From Jiulongibacter sediminis (GTDB lineage Bacteria > Bacteroidota > Bacteroidia > Cytophagales > Spirosomataceae), in NCBI RefSeq assembly GCF_001306455.1, contig NZ_LGTQ01000009.1:434001-498000 (forward strand): 64,000 nt of DNA. Reading direction: 5' to 3'. Numbering within the stretch: position 1 is the stretch's first letter; every line of letters starts with the position of its first letter. The position numbers and the translations under genes were made by a program. This document shows, in pieces, positions 44,939 to 54,181 of the stretch. Under the pieces are notes generated by a model. That model was not told the origin of the DNA. It did not search any database and worked only from the letters and a program-made list of their open reading frames with translations.

Positions 44939-47203
44939 TCAGAAATCATGACCCAGAGACAGGTAAAATTTTCCAGGGCCTACTTCTTTGTTTTCAAGCC
45001 CAAAACCGTAGTCCGCTTTTATGTAAAAACCGAGCAATGTGGTTCGGACCCCAGCACCGTATCCGATGAGGAAAGGATTCTTAAAATTGGTGACCACGGC
45101 GTAGAAGGGATTGCCATCTCCAACCACCTGAGTATTGAGGCTGTTCTGTCTGCTCCATGGTCCTTTATTACCGTTCCAGGATGTTCCAATATCATTGAAC
45201 AAAACTAACTTTAGATTCCTGATGACACTTGAAGTGATTGAGTTCTGCGGGAAATATCGGGCCAATGAGAGTCTCAATTCAATATTAGTCAGAAGGTGAT
45301 TTGTACCATAAAGTTTTCCAAAATCAAAGCCTCTCAGGTTGCCGGGATAATTATAGAAAGTTATATCCCTTAAATCTCCGGGTTCACCTGGAATTTGCCC
45401 GGGCGTAGGGTAGATGTTTCGATTGAGGGTATTCTCCATTCCGCCAAGGAAGGTGTATTTCGGGCTTTGACCCATTGACTTTCCATAGCTCAGTCGTCCA
45501 GCCAGCTGAATACCTTTCAGAATAGGTTGGTAATGTCTGACATCAACGCTCAAACGGTTGAAGTTTTGGTTTTGCCCTGCAAAACTCACATTACCCTGTA
45601 AATCTGCCCTTGCTCGTGTTCCGTCCAGAAAACCATCAGAAGTCTTTTGAGTGGTGTTATCGTAGATTAATGAAGTCTTTAAACCGGCATAAGTCGTGTT
45701 CAGCGATTGACGGCTTAACTCGACATGGTCAATATCATTATTAAAGAACAATGATGGCGTGAACTCAAGCCTGATATTGTTGCTCATTGGATAATGCATA
45801 TGAGCCTGTAATTCATGAAGAAGGATTCTTCTGTTTATAGAGGCATCAGGAAGTAAAATCTGAAGGGGTCTGAAAAGATAAAATTGTTTTGGGTGAATAT
45901 CATCCAATTGGATGGATCTGCGTTTGAAGCTAAAACCCCAGTCTACCCTCTTTTCATAGTTCATGTAGCTTGCACCCATATCATGGTTCTGAACGCTTGG
46001 AGTAATAAAAAGGTCAAACTTAATCACATGATTTTCCAGTAGGTCATTAATCGCAATAGAGTTTGCCATTCCCAAACGACGAACAGGATCATTATAAAAA
46101 CTTGTCTTGAGGTCTTGAGCCAGAAGTAGATTTTCATAACGTTTCGGTGAGGAAATCTTAAGTTCCTCGGGGTCACGGTTTAATCTGTTTCTGTTGAACG
46201 TACTACTATGCTCTTCCTCGGCCTGAACAATAGTTTCCTTGGCTTCCAGAACATTGACTTCATCAAACTCATAATGCTCAGTGTCAATTTCATTGTCCTT
46301 TAAATTTTCAAGTTTCGGGACATCATTGAGCGATAACGGGGTTGGTATTTCTGGCTCCTGAATGGCTTCTGTTTTTGCAACAACCGAACCGTTTTGGTAA
46401 AAACTTTTCCATTCATCAACAAACCTTTTGAAAGAAACGCCTAAGGTGCTGGTAATACTGCTTTGCTCAGTTCTGATAATTCTGGTGAGGTTCAGAATAT
46501 TTGAAATGTTGTCTCTTCCGTAGCGGGTGGCGATATAGTGCCATATGGATTGACCAATAAGTTCGGCATCCGGTCCGGTGATACTACTAATTTTTTTATC
46601 GGCATGCCGGGCCATTACCTCTCTAAGTCTGGCTATAGACTCCTGACTCATGCCTTCTTGCGAAATGTATGCGGAAATACCTCTTATGTACCATTCAGGC
46701 ACTGTTAATAAAAGAGAGCTTTGCAAGACTTCTTTCAAGGAGCCTCCATAGAGCATGTCATAAACAAACAGACCTGAAATTTCTTTGACTAAGGCCTGAT
46801 GAAAAGTGCTGTCATTCCCAGTGTAAGGAATTTCTATTCTGGATCTGGAGAGATTGAGGATGCCGCCGTCATAAAGAATCGGGCTCGTAAGACCAATATT
46901 ACTTTGAGACAACTGTGTCTCACTGTTGTAGAGGAAAATCTTCATGGTAGTAAAGGGTGTATAACCCAGTACCTCCGTTATTTTTCTATATTCGCTTTCG
47001 GCTATTTTTGCCGCTTTACGTGCAATATCTTCTCCTCCGCGGTAGTAATTAAATTCAAAATTGTTGCTGTTGATCGTTCTCCAATCAAGCCTGCGGAGCT
47101 GTAGTCTGTTTTGCCCGAACTCTTTTTGAGTAATACCGTAGTATCCTTGCGAAAAAACGCTAACACTGGTGAGCAAAAAAAGTAAACTATAAATGCTTCT
47201 CAT
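44939..47203 (-). CDS. Outer membrane protein with degenerate peptidase-MA-like N-terminus and surface-antigen-type barrel
   Basis: 754 residues starting at the ATG of MRSIYSLLFLLTSVSVFSQG, a clear signal peptide 25 bases after the preceding stop. Residues 35-270 resemble the peptidase-MA-like domain found at the start of Bacteroidota TolB-like proteins (NNFEFNYYRGGEDIARKAAK; later V-P-E-W-Y-I-R-G-I-S-A-Y-I, the P-x-W-x-x-E-G-L-A-E-Y position). Where active members carry H-E-x-x-H, this protein has K-E-I-S-G at about 140-144, so it is probably not a protease. The usual WD40/PD40 propeller is missing; a Glu-rich linker leads to a barrel-like C-terminal half ending FYLSLGHDF, similar to Omp85/surface-antigen barrels. 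Function unknown. It is the last gene of a run with the FAD oxidoreductase and cytidylate kinase. Confidence 0.75.
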   Translation of the reverse strand: MRSIYSLLFLLTSVSVFSQGYYGITQKEFGQNRLQLRRLDWRTINSNNFEFNYYRGGEDIARKAAKIAESEYRKITEVLGYTPFTTMKIFLYNSETQLSQSNIGLTSPILYDGGILNLSRSRIEIPYTGNDSTFHQALVKEISGLFVYDMLYGGSLKEVLQSSLLLTVPEWYIRGISAYISQEGMSQESIARLREVMARHADKKISSITGPDAELIGQSIWHYIATRYGRDNISNILNLTRIIRTEQSSITSTLGVSFKRFVDEWKSFYQNGSVVAKTEAIQEPEIPTPLSLNDVPKLENLKDNEIDTEHYEFDEVNVLEAKETIVQAEEEHSSTFNRNRLNRDPEELKISSPKRYENLLLAQDLKTSFYNDPVRRLGMANSIAINDLLENHVIKFDLFITPSVQNHDMGASYMNYEKRVDWGFSFKRRSIQLDDIHPKQFYLFRPLQILLPDASINRRILLHELQAHMHYPMSNNIRLEFTPSLFFNNDIDHVELSRQSLNTTYAGLKTSLIYDNTTQKTSDGFLDGTRARADLQGNVSFAGQNQNFNRLSVDVRHYQPILKGIQLAGRLSYGKSMGQSPKYTFLGGMENTLNRNIYPTPGQIPGEPGDLRDITFYNYPGNLRGFDFGKLYGTNHLLTNIELRLSLARYFPQNSITSSVIRNLKLVLFNDIGTSWNGNKGPWSRQNSLNTQVVGDGNPFYAVVTNFKNPFLIGYGAGVRTTLLGFYIKADYGFGLENKEVGPGKFYLSLGHDF

Positions 47204-47228
47204 ATATCCTCCGGGAACGTACAGGTTT

Positions 47229-48281
47229 CTAATATAACGCATTAAGCCTGTCAATGGTTGTCTCTGTATTAATTTCTTTTCCGTCTAGAAGATGGTCGGC
47301 AAAATTGGCCGCCAAATAGGGAGCCAGAGAGACACCTTTAGTGCCCAAGCCATTGAAAATTCCAAGCGATGGAAATTCGGGGTGCAAGCCTGCAAAAGGT
47401 CGACGGTCTTTTGTGGCGGGCCTAACCCCGGCTTTTTGATCAATAACCTCAAACTGAACAGTCAAAAATTGACGAATTCCATCTTCAATTTGTTGTTTAC
47501 CTTCTTCAGAGTTACGGTCGTTAAGTTCGTGCCAAACATATGTAGCCCCTGCCTTGAAAGTGCTACCCTCTAAGGGCATAAGCCATTTACCCTGATTAAT
47601 AATTTGCGGGGGTAGTTTAGTATTTAGTTTAATATCTAAAGTTTCTCCTTTTACAGGATTGAAAGGCAGGTTTTTGAAGAAAGGATTTCGAATCGCATGA
47701 AAGCCTTCACAGAATATAATGTATTGATAGTCATTTCCTTTGTAGGATATTGTGCTTTCCTGAATTTCAATAGATTTATAATCAAATTCCTCATTTGAGA
47801 TACTTCGAAGCTTATCGAAATAACCTTTCGAAGCATCCAGGAATTTTTCAACATCGAGTCTTCCACATTGCTCTGTCAAAACACCGCCAAGTGGGTTCAA
47901 GACTTTGCCTTGGAGTTCTGTTTGTGGTGGAATGATTTTACAATATTTCTCAATCTGATGCTTGGGGATTAACTTTTCAAACTGAGCCTTTTGTTGCTCA
48001 TTCTTGAATGGCCGGTAAATTGGAATTTCATATAGGAAAATTTCTCCAGTCAGATTCTCTATTTCCCGGTAAAAATTGAACAAGTATGGGTATAGCTCAT
48101 CCGCTAACCAGGTTTTGGCCAGATGCTTTCCGGTGACGGGATTAAACATCCCACCAGCCACTCTTGAAGAGCTGGGTAAAGCAGGGTTATCAATAATACT
48201 TATAGAAGCTCCTTTTTTAAGTAATTGGTAGGCCAGAGTGGTTCCAGCCAGACCCTGCCCTACAATCAGGAAATCAATCAT
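47229..48281 (-). CDS. FAD-dependent oxidoreductase (DAO family)
   Basis: 350 residues. The N-terminus binds FAD through V-G-Q-G-L-A-G-T-T-L-A-Y (about 7-18) and an acidic residue at the end of strand 2 (SIIDN). The C-terminal part carries GVRPATKDRRPFAGLHPE and then N-G-L-G-T-K-G-V-S-L-A-P, typical of D-amino-acid-oxidase-type enzymes such as glycine oxidase ThiO and the FAD domain of MnmC. The substrate is probably an amine or amino acid but cannot be fixed from sequence. No methyltransferase domain is fused and no thiamine genes are nearby, so neither MnmC nor ThiO should be assigned. Its start overlaps the end of cytidylate kinase by 8 bases, indicating cotranscription. Confidence 0.85.
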   Translation of the reverse strand: MIDFLIVGQGLAGTTLAYQLLKKGASISIIDNPALPSSSRVAGGMFNPVTGKHLAKTWLADELYPYLFNFYREIENLTGEIFLYEIPIYRPFKNEQQKAQFEKLIPKHQIEKYCKIIPPQTELQGKVLNPLGGVLTEQCGRLDVEKFLDASKGYFDKLRSISNEEFDYKSIEIQESTISYKGNDYQYIIFCEGFHAIRNPFFKNLPFNPVKGETLDIKLNTKLPPQIINQGKWLMPLEGSTFKAGATYVWHELNDRNSEEGKQQIEDGIRQFLTVQFEVIDQKAGVRPATKDRRPFAGLHPEFPSLGIFNGLGTKGVSLAPYLAANFADHLLDGKEINTETTIDRLNALY

Positions 48282-48975
48282 TATCAGCGGAATTCAGTTT
48301 ATGGGCCGTTGCCTCATCTGCAAGAATACAAACAAGTTCAATCTGCTCTTCGAGAGTCATGTGAGAAGTATCAATAATTTCAGCGTCAGGCACCTGAATT
48401 AATGGGCTTTCTTTTCTGGTTGAGTCCAAGTAATCCCTCTTTTTGAGATTCTCTAAAATATCTTCAAAGCTCATCAAATCTCCCTTTTCCATAAGTTCAG
48501 CTTGTCTGCGATGAGCACGAACCACGGGATCAGCAGTCATAAAGATTTTGAGTTCAGCATCCGGGAAAACCACAGAACCGATATCGCGGCCATCCATAAC
48601 CACGCCTTTTTTCTGCCCCATTTTGCGTTGCTGGGCCACCATAGCATGACGCACCTGTGGCAGAGCACTCACCTCGCTAACTTTATTAGCGATATATAAT
48701 TTCCTGATCTCGTTTTCAACCGAAACACCATTCAGAACCGTTAGGCTTTTACCCAATTTATCTTTTCTGAACTCGATGTCAATAGCATCCAGAGCTTCTT
48801 CAATTTCTTTATCATTTGACAAAGAGATGTGATGATTGTGAAAATAGAGCGTTACTGCACGGTACATTGCTCCCGTGTCTATGTAAGTATAATCTAAGCG
48901 TGAGGCTGCACCTTTGGCGGTCGAAGATTTTCCGCAGCTGGAGTGCCCGTCAATGGCGATAATGATTTTGTTCAT
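48274..48975 (-). CDS. cmk: Cytidylate kinase
   Basis: 233 residues, normal length. It phosphorylates CMP and dCMP with ATP in the cytoplasm, feeding CDP and dCDP to nucleotide synthesis. The P-loop is at 10-18 (GHSSCGKSS), the CMP-binding part includes DYTYIDTGAMYRAVTLYF (about 28-45), and the conserved GVVMDGRDIGSVVFPDAELK (about 129-148) and R-A-x-R-R lid (R-A-H-R-R-Q) are present. The FAD oxidoreductase starts within its last codons. Upstream lies the terminator of the YceI-family gene, so cmk starts its own transcript. Confidence 0.96.
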   Translation of the reverse strand: MNKIIIAIDGHSSCGKSSTAKGAASRLDYTYIDTGAMYRAVTLYFHNHHISLSNDKEIEEALDAIDIEFRKDKLGKSLTVLNGVSVENEIRKLYIANKVSEVSALPQVRHAMVAQQRKMGQKKGVVMDGRDIGSVVFPDAELKIFMTADPVVRAHRRQAELMEKGDLMSFEDILENLKKRDYLDSTRKESPLIQVPDAEIIDTSHMTLEEQIELVCILADEATAHKLNSADND

Positions 48976-49015
48976 ATGGAGGTCGGTTTGTACAAAAGTA
49001 CAAAGAGCCCCCTGA

Positions 49016-49052
49016 ATAAAAACAAAAGCCGGGCTCGTTTGAGACCGGCTTT
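49016..49052 (-). terminator. Terminator of the YceI-family gene
   Basis: On the minus strand AAAGCCGG pairs with CCGGCTTT around a 12-base loop, followed by TGTTTTTATT. It begins 23 bases after the YceI-family stop and precedes cmk. Confidence 0.85.
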
Positions 49053-49075
49053 GTTGAATATCATAAATTGATGGA

Positions 49076-49699
49076 TTACATCATAGAAACAACTGAAAGG
49101 TCAAGCTCTACATCGTCAGAGATAACCATATCCTTCATAGGTACATCAAAGCTTACATCGTACTGCTTACGATCAAAAGTCATATTACCTTTAATGTTTA
49201 CCACACCGTCAACAGCATGAATTTCTACATTTTCAACTTTTTCAGGATGGGTAATTCCTCTGATTGTAAGATCGCCCATTACCGTTGTACCCTCAGATCC
49301 TGTGATAACAAAAGTAGCTGTTGGGTGATTTTCAACATCAAAAAAATCAGGAGATGAAAGGTGTCCTACCAATTTCTCTCTTGTTTGCTCCTCATTATAA
49401 GCTGAATCAGTTGGGACAATATTAGCAAGATCCACAGTGAAAGAACCTCCGGTAATTGCACCATCGGTTACCTCAATGGTTCCATTTTGAAGTGCTACAG
49501 TTCCTGTATGCTCTTTAACACCTAACATTACGCCTTTCCAACTAACCTCGCTGGCTTCAGCACTGATTTCGTGTGAACCGTCTGACAGGGTTACTACTTC
49601 ATCGGCAACCTCATCTGTTTCAGATTCTGTTGAGCTTGTACATGCGTAGAATGCTGTGCTGGCCAAAGCAGCAAGGGCTAAAACTTTGATTTTCTTCAT
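49076..49699 (-). CDS. YceI-family lipoprotein
   Basis: The ATG beginning MKKIKVLALAALAS gives a 207-residue protein with a lipobox cysteine (AFYAC, C20); the frame is open 19 codons further upstream but without a signal there. An acidic Ser/Glu/Thr spacer follows, then the YceI lipocalin-like domain from about residue 45: S-W-K-G-V-M-L-G-V-K-E-H-T-G, FTVDLANIVPTDS, H-L-S-S-P-D-F-F-D-V, GDLTIRGITHPEKVENVEI. YceI proteins bind long isoprenoids or other hydrophobic molecules in a beta-barrel; here it would be anchored to a membrane. Biological role is unknown in this group. A strong terminator follows, so it appears to be a single-gene transcript. Confidence 0.9.
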   Translation of the reverse strand: MKKIKVLALAALASTAFYACTSSTESETDEVADEVVTLSDGSHEISAEASEVSWKGVMLGVKEHTGTVALQNGTIEVTDGAITGGSFTVDLANIVPTDSAYNEEQTREKLVGHLSSPDFFDVENHPTATFVITGSEGTTVMGDLTIRGITHPEKVENVEIHAVDGVVNIKGNMTFDRKQYDVSFDVPMKDMVISDDVELDLSVVSMM

Positions 49700-49797
49700 T
49701 TTCTTGTCTTTTAAAATTTGTTTACGCTGCATCTTATTAAATGTAGATACATACAATGAGCGAAACAGAAACAGGTGGAGAATAGTTTTCTCGTCGG

Positions 49798-50706
49798 TTA
49801 TTTTTTTAAGAAAATTTTAATCTTTTTCAGAATACCTTCAAAATCATCAGGGTGAAACCATTCAAAAAGGTCTTGATTTTTAAACCAGGTCAATTGTCTT
49901 TTGGCATATCTTCTGGAATTTCTTTTGACAAGCTCGGCAGCCTCTTCAAAATTTAGATCACCATCTAAGTACCCGTAAATTTCTCTGTATCCAACGGTTT
50001 GTAATGCATTCTTGTGTCGGTACTTTTCTAAGGATCTGACTTCTTCGATGAGTCCTGCATTGAGCATCAAATCGACCCGAAGATTTATTCTTTCATAAAG
50101 CTCTTTTCGGGGTCTCTCCAAAGCAATTTTTAAAATATCAAAATCTCTTTCTTTGGCTGTATTTTGATGCCATGATGAAAATGGTCTTTTTGTGAACTTT
50201 GAAACTTCTAAAGCTCTGAGCACCCGTTGACTATTTGAAAGATCAGCAGTTTTACAATATTCCGGGTCAAGTTGTTTTAGCTCTTCAATTAATGAATCTA
50301 TTCCTTCAGTTTGTCGTCTTGAGACTAATTCATCTCTTAATTCCTTTGGGATGTCTGGTATAGGGTCAAAACCATGTGTGACCGCTTTGGCAAACAGACC
50401 GGATCCCCCCGTAAGTATTGCGGTATTATTTTGTGAGAAGTAAGTATCAAGTTCGTTGATCATCTCCTGCTCAAAATCAGAAACAGTGTAATTTTCTTCG
50501 ATACTTTTGTTGTTGATAAAATGGTGTTTGACAGCAGCTAACTCTTCAGGTCTCGGTTTGGCTGTGCCGATACTCATCTCTTGATAAAACTGGCGTGAGT
50601 CGCAACTGAAGATATCGCAGCTGAGCTTTTGAGCTAAACGAATACAAAGATCAGTTTTGCCAACCGCTGTAGGACCTACGATTAAAACCAGCTTATTTTT
50701 GCTCAC
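49798..50706 (-). CDS. miaA: tRNA dimethylallyltransferase
   Basis: 302 residues, normal length. It transfers a dimethylallyl group to A37 of tRNAs reading codons that begin with U, stabilising codon-anticodon pairing. The P-loop is at 11-18 (GPTAVGKT), followed by SCDSRQFYQEMSIGTAKP (substrate D-S-x-Q, about 36-53), L-T-G-G-S-G-L-F near 99-106, and the late GYREIYGYLDG and YAKRQLTWFK motifs that contact the tRNA. It is transcribed divergently from the DUF4230 gene and separated from the YceI gene by about 100 bases. Confidence 0.97.
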   Translation of the reverse strand: MSKNKLVLIVGPTAVGKTDLCIRLAQKLSCDIFSCDSRQFYQEMSIGTAKPRPEELAAVKHHFINNKSIEENYTVSDFEQEMINELDTYFSQNNTAILTGGSGLFAKAVTHGFDPIPDIPKELRDELVSRRQTEGIDSLIEELKQLDPEYCKTADLSNSQRVLRALEVSKFTKRPFSSWHQNTAKERDFDILKIALERPRKELYERINLRVDLMLNAGLIEEVRSLEKYRHKNALQTVGYREIYGYLDGDLNFEEAAELVKRNSRRYAKRQLTWFKNQDLFEWFHPDDFEGILKKIKIFLKK

Positions 50707-50781
50707 CTGTTGACTGAAAAAATTGTAAATTTAACACACGAAAATAGGTAATTGTAGGCCTATTACTCAATTTTAAACTAA

Positions 50782-51411
50782 ATGGAATCCATCTTATTTA
50801 TACTTGCTTTGGCTATCGGGGGTATTGCCACCTGGCAGATCTTTAGTTGGCGACACGGCTTAAAGAAAAAGAAACACCAGGAAATGCTAAAGGTAGAGTC
50901 AAATGTACTCCTGGAGCGAATTGAAAAGGTTTTTAAGGTTGTTTTGGCTGAAGGTTACTTCACTGAGATTTATGATCACAATAGTCGAAAGAATTTCTGG
51001 GGTTTGTTTGAGTCCAATAAGAAAGCATTGATCGTAGCTAAAGCTCGGGTGGCTATGGGTTTTGATTTTTCAAAGTTACAATGGCGGGTTGATGGCAATA
51101 AGAAGAAGGTGATTATTGAGTTTTTCCCGGAAGCCGAAGTTCTCTCTATAGACCCCGAATATAAATTTTACGACATAGATCAGGGCTGGCTACACAAATT
51201 TAAGAATGATGATTATACCCTAATTATCAATGAGGCACGTGAACTGATGCTCCAAAAAGCTCTGGAAAGTGACTTGCCGGATAGTGCCAATAAACAACTT
51301 AAAGTGATGATGCAGCAGCTGGCGGCTTCGATGAACTGGGAGATGGAAATTGGAAAAAGCGGTGGCAGAAAAAAGAGTCTTTCTGAGACGGTGAAAGGTT
51401 TATTGAACTAG
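50782..51411 (+). CDS. DUF4230-family membrane-anchored protein
   Basis: 209 residues: one N-terminal membrane helix (about 3-20, ILFILALAIGGIATWQIF), a basic stretch (HGLKKKKHQ), then a soluble DUF4230 domain with V-F-K-V-V-L-A-E-G-Y-F-T-E-I-Y, ALIVAKARVAMGFDFSKL and a C-terminal amphipathic helix (ALESDLPDSANKQLKVMMQQ). The family is widespread in Bacteroidota but has no known function. The arrangement suggests a membrane-tethered cytoplasmic or periplasmic domain. It is followed 36 bases later by the membrane methyltransferase on the same strand. Confidence 0.82.
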   Translation: MESILFILALAIGGIATWQIFSWRHGLKKKKHQEMLKVESNVLLERIEKVFKVVLAEGYFTEIYDHNSRKNFWGLFESNKKALIVAKARVAMGFDFSKLQWRVDGNKKKVIIEFFPEAEVLSIDPEYKFYDIDQGWLHKFKNDDYTLIINEARELMLQKALESDLPDSANKQLKVMMQQLAASMNWEMEIGKSGGRKKSLSETVKGLLN

Positions 51412-51447
51412 AAAAACTACCTTTGTGGCCAAATTAAATTTCAGCTA

Positions 51448-52188
51448 ATGGCACTTCAGGAAGAGTTTGAAAGTCAAGGCAATTTTTTGTTTCGTTACCG
51501 CAGTTATTTCCCTCTCATTTTTCTGATTGTAGCCACAGTTGTCTTTGTTTTGGAAGTCGAAAAGGAAAACCATTGGCTTCTGAATCCTAATTATTGGTTT
51601 TTTTCACTAGGTGTTGGTTTTTTTGGTTTGCTCATTCGGGTTTTTACGGTGGGTTTTACGCCCAAAAATACATCTGGCCGGAATACGGCAGAGGGTCAGG
51701 TAGCCGATGAACTTAATCAAACCGGTATCTATTCACTGGTGCGTCACCCGCTGTACGTAGGCAATTATTTCATGTGGCTTGCAGTCGCTATGCTTACGGC
51801 AAATCTTTGGTTTATTGTGGCCTTTACACTTTTCTACTGGGTTTATTATGAGCGTATCATGTACGCTGAAGAAGCTTTTTTGAGAAGAAAATTCGGCCAG
51901 GCCTACCTTAGCTGGGCCGAGAATAAACCTGCTTTTGTGCCTAAACTTTCTGGTTTTGTTAAGCCGAAATACCCGTTTAGTCTGAAGAAAGTTTTAAAGA
52001 AAGAGAAGAATGGTATTGCGGCCCTTTTTGGACTATTTTGGCTTTTTGATTTTCTCAAAAATTATACCGCCACTTGTGAGCTTTCGGTGGTTCAAAATTT
52101 CTGGTTCTACGGTTTTGTCGGCAGTATGATTTTCTATTTGATTTTCAAAGTACTGAAGAGGACCAGTTTACTGGAAGACGGTCGTTAA
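51448..52188 (+). CDS. Integral membrane methyltransferase, ICMT/PEMT-like (possibly lipid A Kdo2 1-phosphate O-methyltransferase)
   Basis: 246 residues with four or five membrane helices (about 18-37, 50-70, 115-140, 188-200, 218-236). The core G-I-Y-S-L-V-R-H-P-L-Y-V-G-N-Y-F-M-W, followed by E-x-x-x-x-x-x-F-G-x-x-Y, is the S-adenosylmethionine-binding signature of isoprenylcysteine carboxyl- and phospholipid-methyltransferases. In Gram-negative bacteria one branch of this family methylates the lipid A 1-phosphate; the length and sequence style fit, but the substrate is inferred. The last 21 bases overlap the 3' end of the convergent histidine kinase gene. Confidence 0.8.
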   Translation: MALQEEFESQGNFLFRYRSYFPLIFLIVATVVFVLEVEKENHWLLNPNYWFFSLGVGFFGLLIRVFTVGFTPKNTSGRNTAEGQVADELNQTGIYSLVRHPLYVGNYFMWLAVAMLTANLWFIVAFTLFYWVYYERIMYAEEAFLRRKFGQAYLSWAENKPAFVPKLSGFVKPKYPFSLKKVLKKEKNGIAALFGLFWLFDFLKNYTATCELSVVQNFWFYGFVGSMIFYLIFKVLKRTSLLEDGR

Positions 52189-54084
52189 AAAGTAATCGAA
52201 AAAGACCTGAGTGCCCTGCCCGTTTGGCAAATCATTATAACTCATTTCTATCCGGGCTCCGCCTTGTTCATTAAACAGTTGAAGTCGCTTTGCAGTGATT
52301 TCCGAACCCATCGAAATACGACTGTTATTTTGCTCACTTTTGAGCTTTTCATTGGCTTTACGACCAATTCCGTTATCGCTGATAATAATTCTCAGATGAT
52401 TTTGATCAACTCTTTTTACCGCGACATGGATAACCTTAGTTTTCTGCTTTGAGGTTTGTAAACCGTGCCAAATAGCATTCTCTGCCACAGGCTGTAGAAG
52501 CATGGGTGGGAAGCTGATTTCTGAGAGGTCAAGGCCTTTTTCTATATCTATTGTAAAATCAAGAGGAGTATCCAGCCGGTCAGATTCTGATTGAATGTAG
52601 AGCTGTAAAGTTTCGAGTTCTTCGTCTAAGTTTATTGTCTTTTTTTGTGTTTGCTGGAGTATGGTTCGCACCAATTTTGAGAATCTTGAGAGGTAATCTA
52701 TGGCCTTTTCATTCTGATCTTTCATCACCAGATTCCTGATGCTATTAAGGCTATTGAAAACAAAATGAGGGTTCATTTGACTACGCAGAGCCAGCATTTC
52801 TGTTTCCAAAATGGCTTTTTCAGTTTTGAGTACTTTTTCCTGATCCTCTTTTTGTTTTTGAGCCATGGCAAAGGCAAATACGCCGATTTCAAGTAACATG
52901 GCAAAAGGCAAGGTGAAGAGATGATCAAGAGGCCCCGGCCAATACATCAGGTCAAAAATATCTTTTACCCAGGCAATGCATGCAAAAAAGATAAGAAGTC
53001 CATTCCCTATTAAAATGTATTTTAGAAGAGCATTTTGCCGATAATTTCTTGCCAGATGGATTAGGAAACCCACATAGAAAATCAGGACAGGGATACGGGT
53101 GTAAATCTTGATCCAGTCAAAAGCCGCATTATTATTGTGGGTTATCAGAAAGGTGAAAATTAATAACCCTGTGATAAAGAGAGCGACCATTATTTTGCGA
53201 ATAAACCGATAAGTTTTTAGCGAAGCTGTTTGAATATTCATAAGCTCAGCGGCAAAGCCGAAATAGGCACCAAGGCCTGCCCAGAAAAAGAGCTCCCCAC
53301 CAAATTTATAAAGTGCCGGAATCAGCTGGAAAAACTGACCGACATAAGTATAACCCCGACTCTGAAAAAGGGAATAGAAGAGGCCGGCTAAAACATATAA
53401 AAAGTAGAATAAAAAAAGCTGATTACCTCTGTTTCTGATCAGGAAAAAGAGGCAGATAATGGTCATTAAAATTAAAGCCCCCTGATATAGGTTTCTTATT
53501 TGTAATTCATTGATATTGTGGCTGTAGTAATGAGCAAGGCTGGTCATCATTTGCTCTGTCTTTCCTACTGAGAATCTGGGATATGCGGTATTTTTGGGAA
53601 GCCATTTAATAAAAGGAAAATAACCTTCGACCGGAGGGATTTCGACGAAAACTTCAGCAACTTTTCCGTAGGGTAAATCAAAGGTGTCGTAGCCAATATA
53701 TTGCTCCCCTGAAAGTTGATAGCCAGGTACCATTTCGCCAATTGTCTTTGTCTTTATCTGGCTATCAATAATGACATGGAAGCGAATAAGATCAATACTG
53801 GTATTGGCAAAAAACAATTTTGAATTACCCGGGTCAAGGTTTTCAACAAAAAAGTGAATCCACTGTGTTTTACCGGGAGTGGGTTGAAGTTTGTTTGACC
53901 AGAGTTGCCAGCCGTCACTAGTTTGTATGATTTGCTCTAAGGAAATTCCTTTTTCTGTTTCCAAATACGCCTTCTCTAATGAGGAATCAAGTTTGGCGTC
54001 AGCATAAAAATGGAGTGTGTCCACTGGCATACTGTATAGCTGAATGGTCTTGAGGAGCAGCAGAAAGAGGACGAGGCGTTTCAT
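52168..54084 (-). CDS. 7TMR-DISM sensor histidine kinase of the LytS type
   Basis: 638 residues. After a signal peptide come an extracytoplasmic 7TMR-DISM sensing domain (about 20-175), a predicted carbohydrate-binding-like beta-fold, seven membrane helices (about 197-408), a coiled linker and the kinase. The phospho-acceptor is H440 in LRSQMNPHFVFNSLNSIRNL, the form used by LytS/YehU kinases, followed by the ATP-binding N box (LQPVAENAIWHGLQ) and G box (ISDNGIGRKANEKL). Its partner should be the LytTR regulator encoded just upstream in the same operon. The 97-base gap between them holds no clear terminator. The signal is unknown; the neighbouring deacetylase hints at a glycan cue. Confidence 0.92.
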   Translation of the reverse strand: MKRLVLFLLLLKTIQLYSMPVDTLHFYADAKLDSSLEKAYLETEKGISLEQIIQTSDGWQLWSNKLQPTPGKTQWIHFFVENLDPGNSKLFFANTSIDLIRFHVIIDSQIKTKTIGEMVPGYQLSGEQYIGYDTFDLPYGKVAEVFVEIPPVEGYFPFIKWLPKNTAYPRFSVGKTEQMMTSLAHYYSHNINELQIRNLYQGALILMTIICLFFLIRNRGNQLFLFYFLYVLAGLFYSLFQSRGYTYVGQFFQLIPALYKFGGELFFWAGLGAYFGFAAELMNIQTASLKTYRFIRKIMVALFITGLLIFTFLITHNNNAAFDWIKIYTRIPVLIFYVGFLIHLARNYRQNALLKYILIGNGLLIFFACIAWVKDIFDLMYWPGPLDHLFTLPFAMLLEIGVFAFAMAQKQKEDQEKVLKTEKAILETEMLALRSQMNPHFVFNSLNSIRNLVMKDQNEKAIDYLSRFSKLVRTILQQTQKKTINLDEELETLQLYIQSESDRLDTPLDFTIDIEKGLDLSEISFPPMLLQPVAENAIWHGLQTSKQKTKVIHVAVKRVDQNHLRIIISDNGIGRKANEKLKSEQNNSRISMGSEITAKRLQLFNEQGGARIEMSYNDLPNGQGTQVFFDYFLTTVFQ

Positions 54085-54181
54085 CAGACTAAACTTAAGG
54101 TGTTTTCCTGAATTCTTTTCCCGATTTTGATTAATGGCTTTTGTATCTGTACCGTTGGTCGGTAAAACTGCACAGACTGCA

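Noticed and set aside
44815-45069. Small plus-strand gene overlapping the end of the barrel protein
   Set aside because: More than half lies antisense to a real gene and the translation shows no domain or signal.
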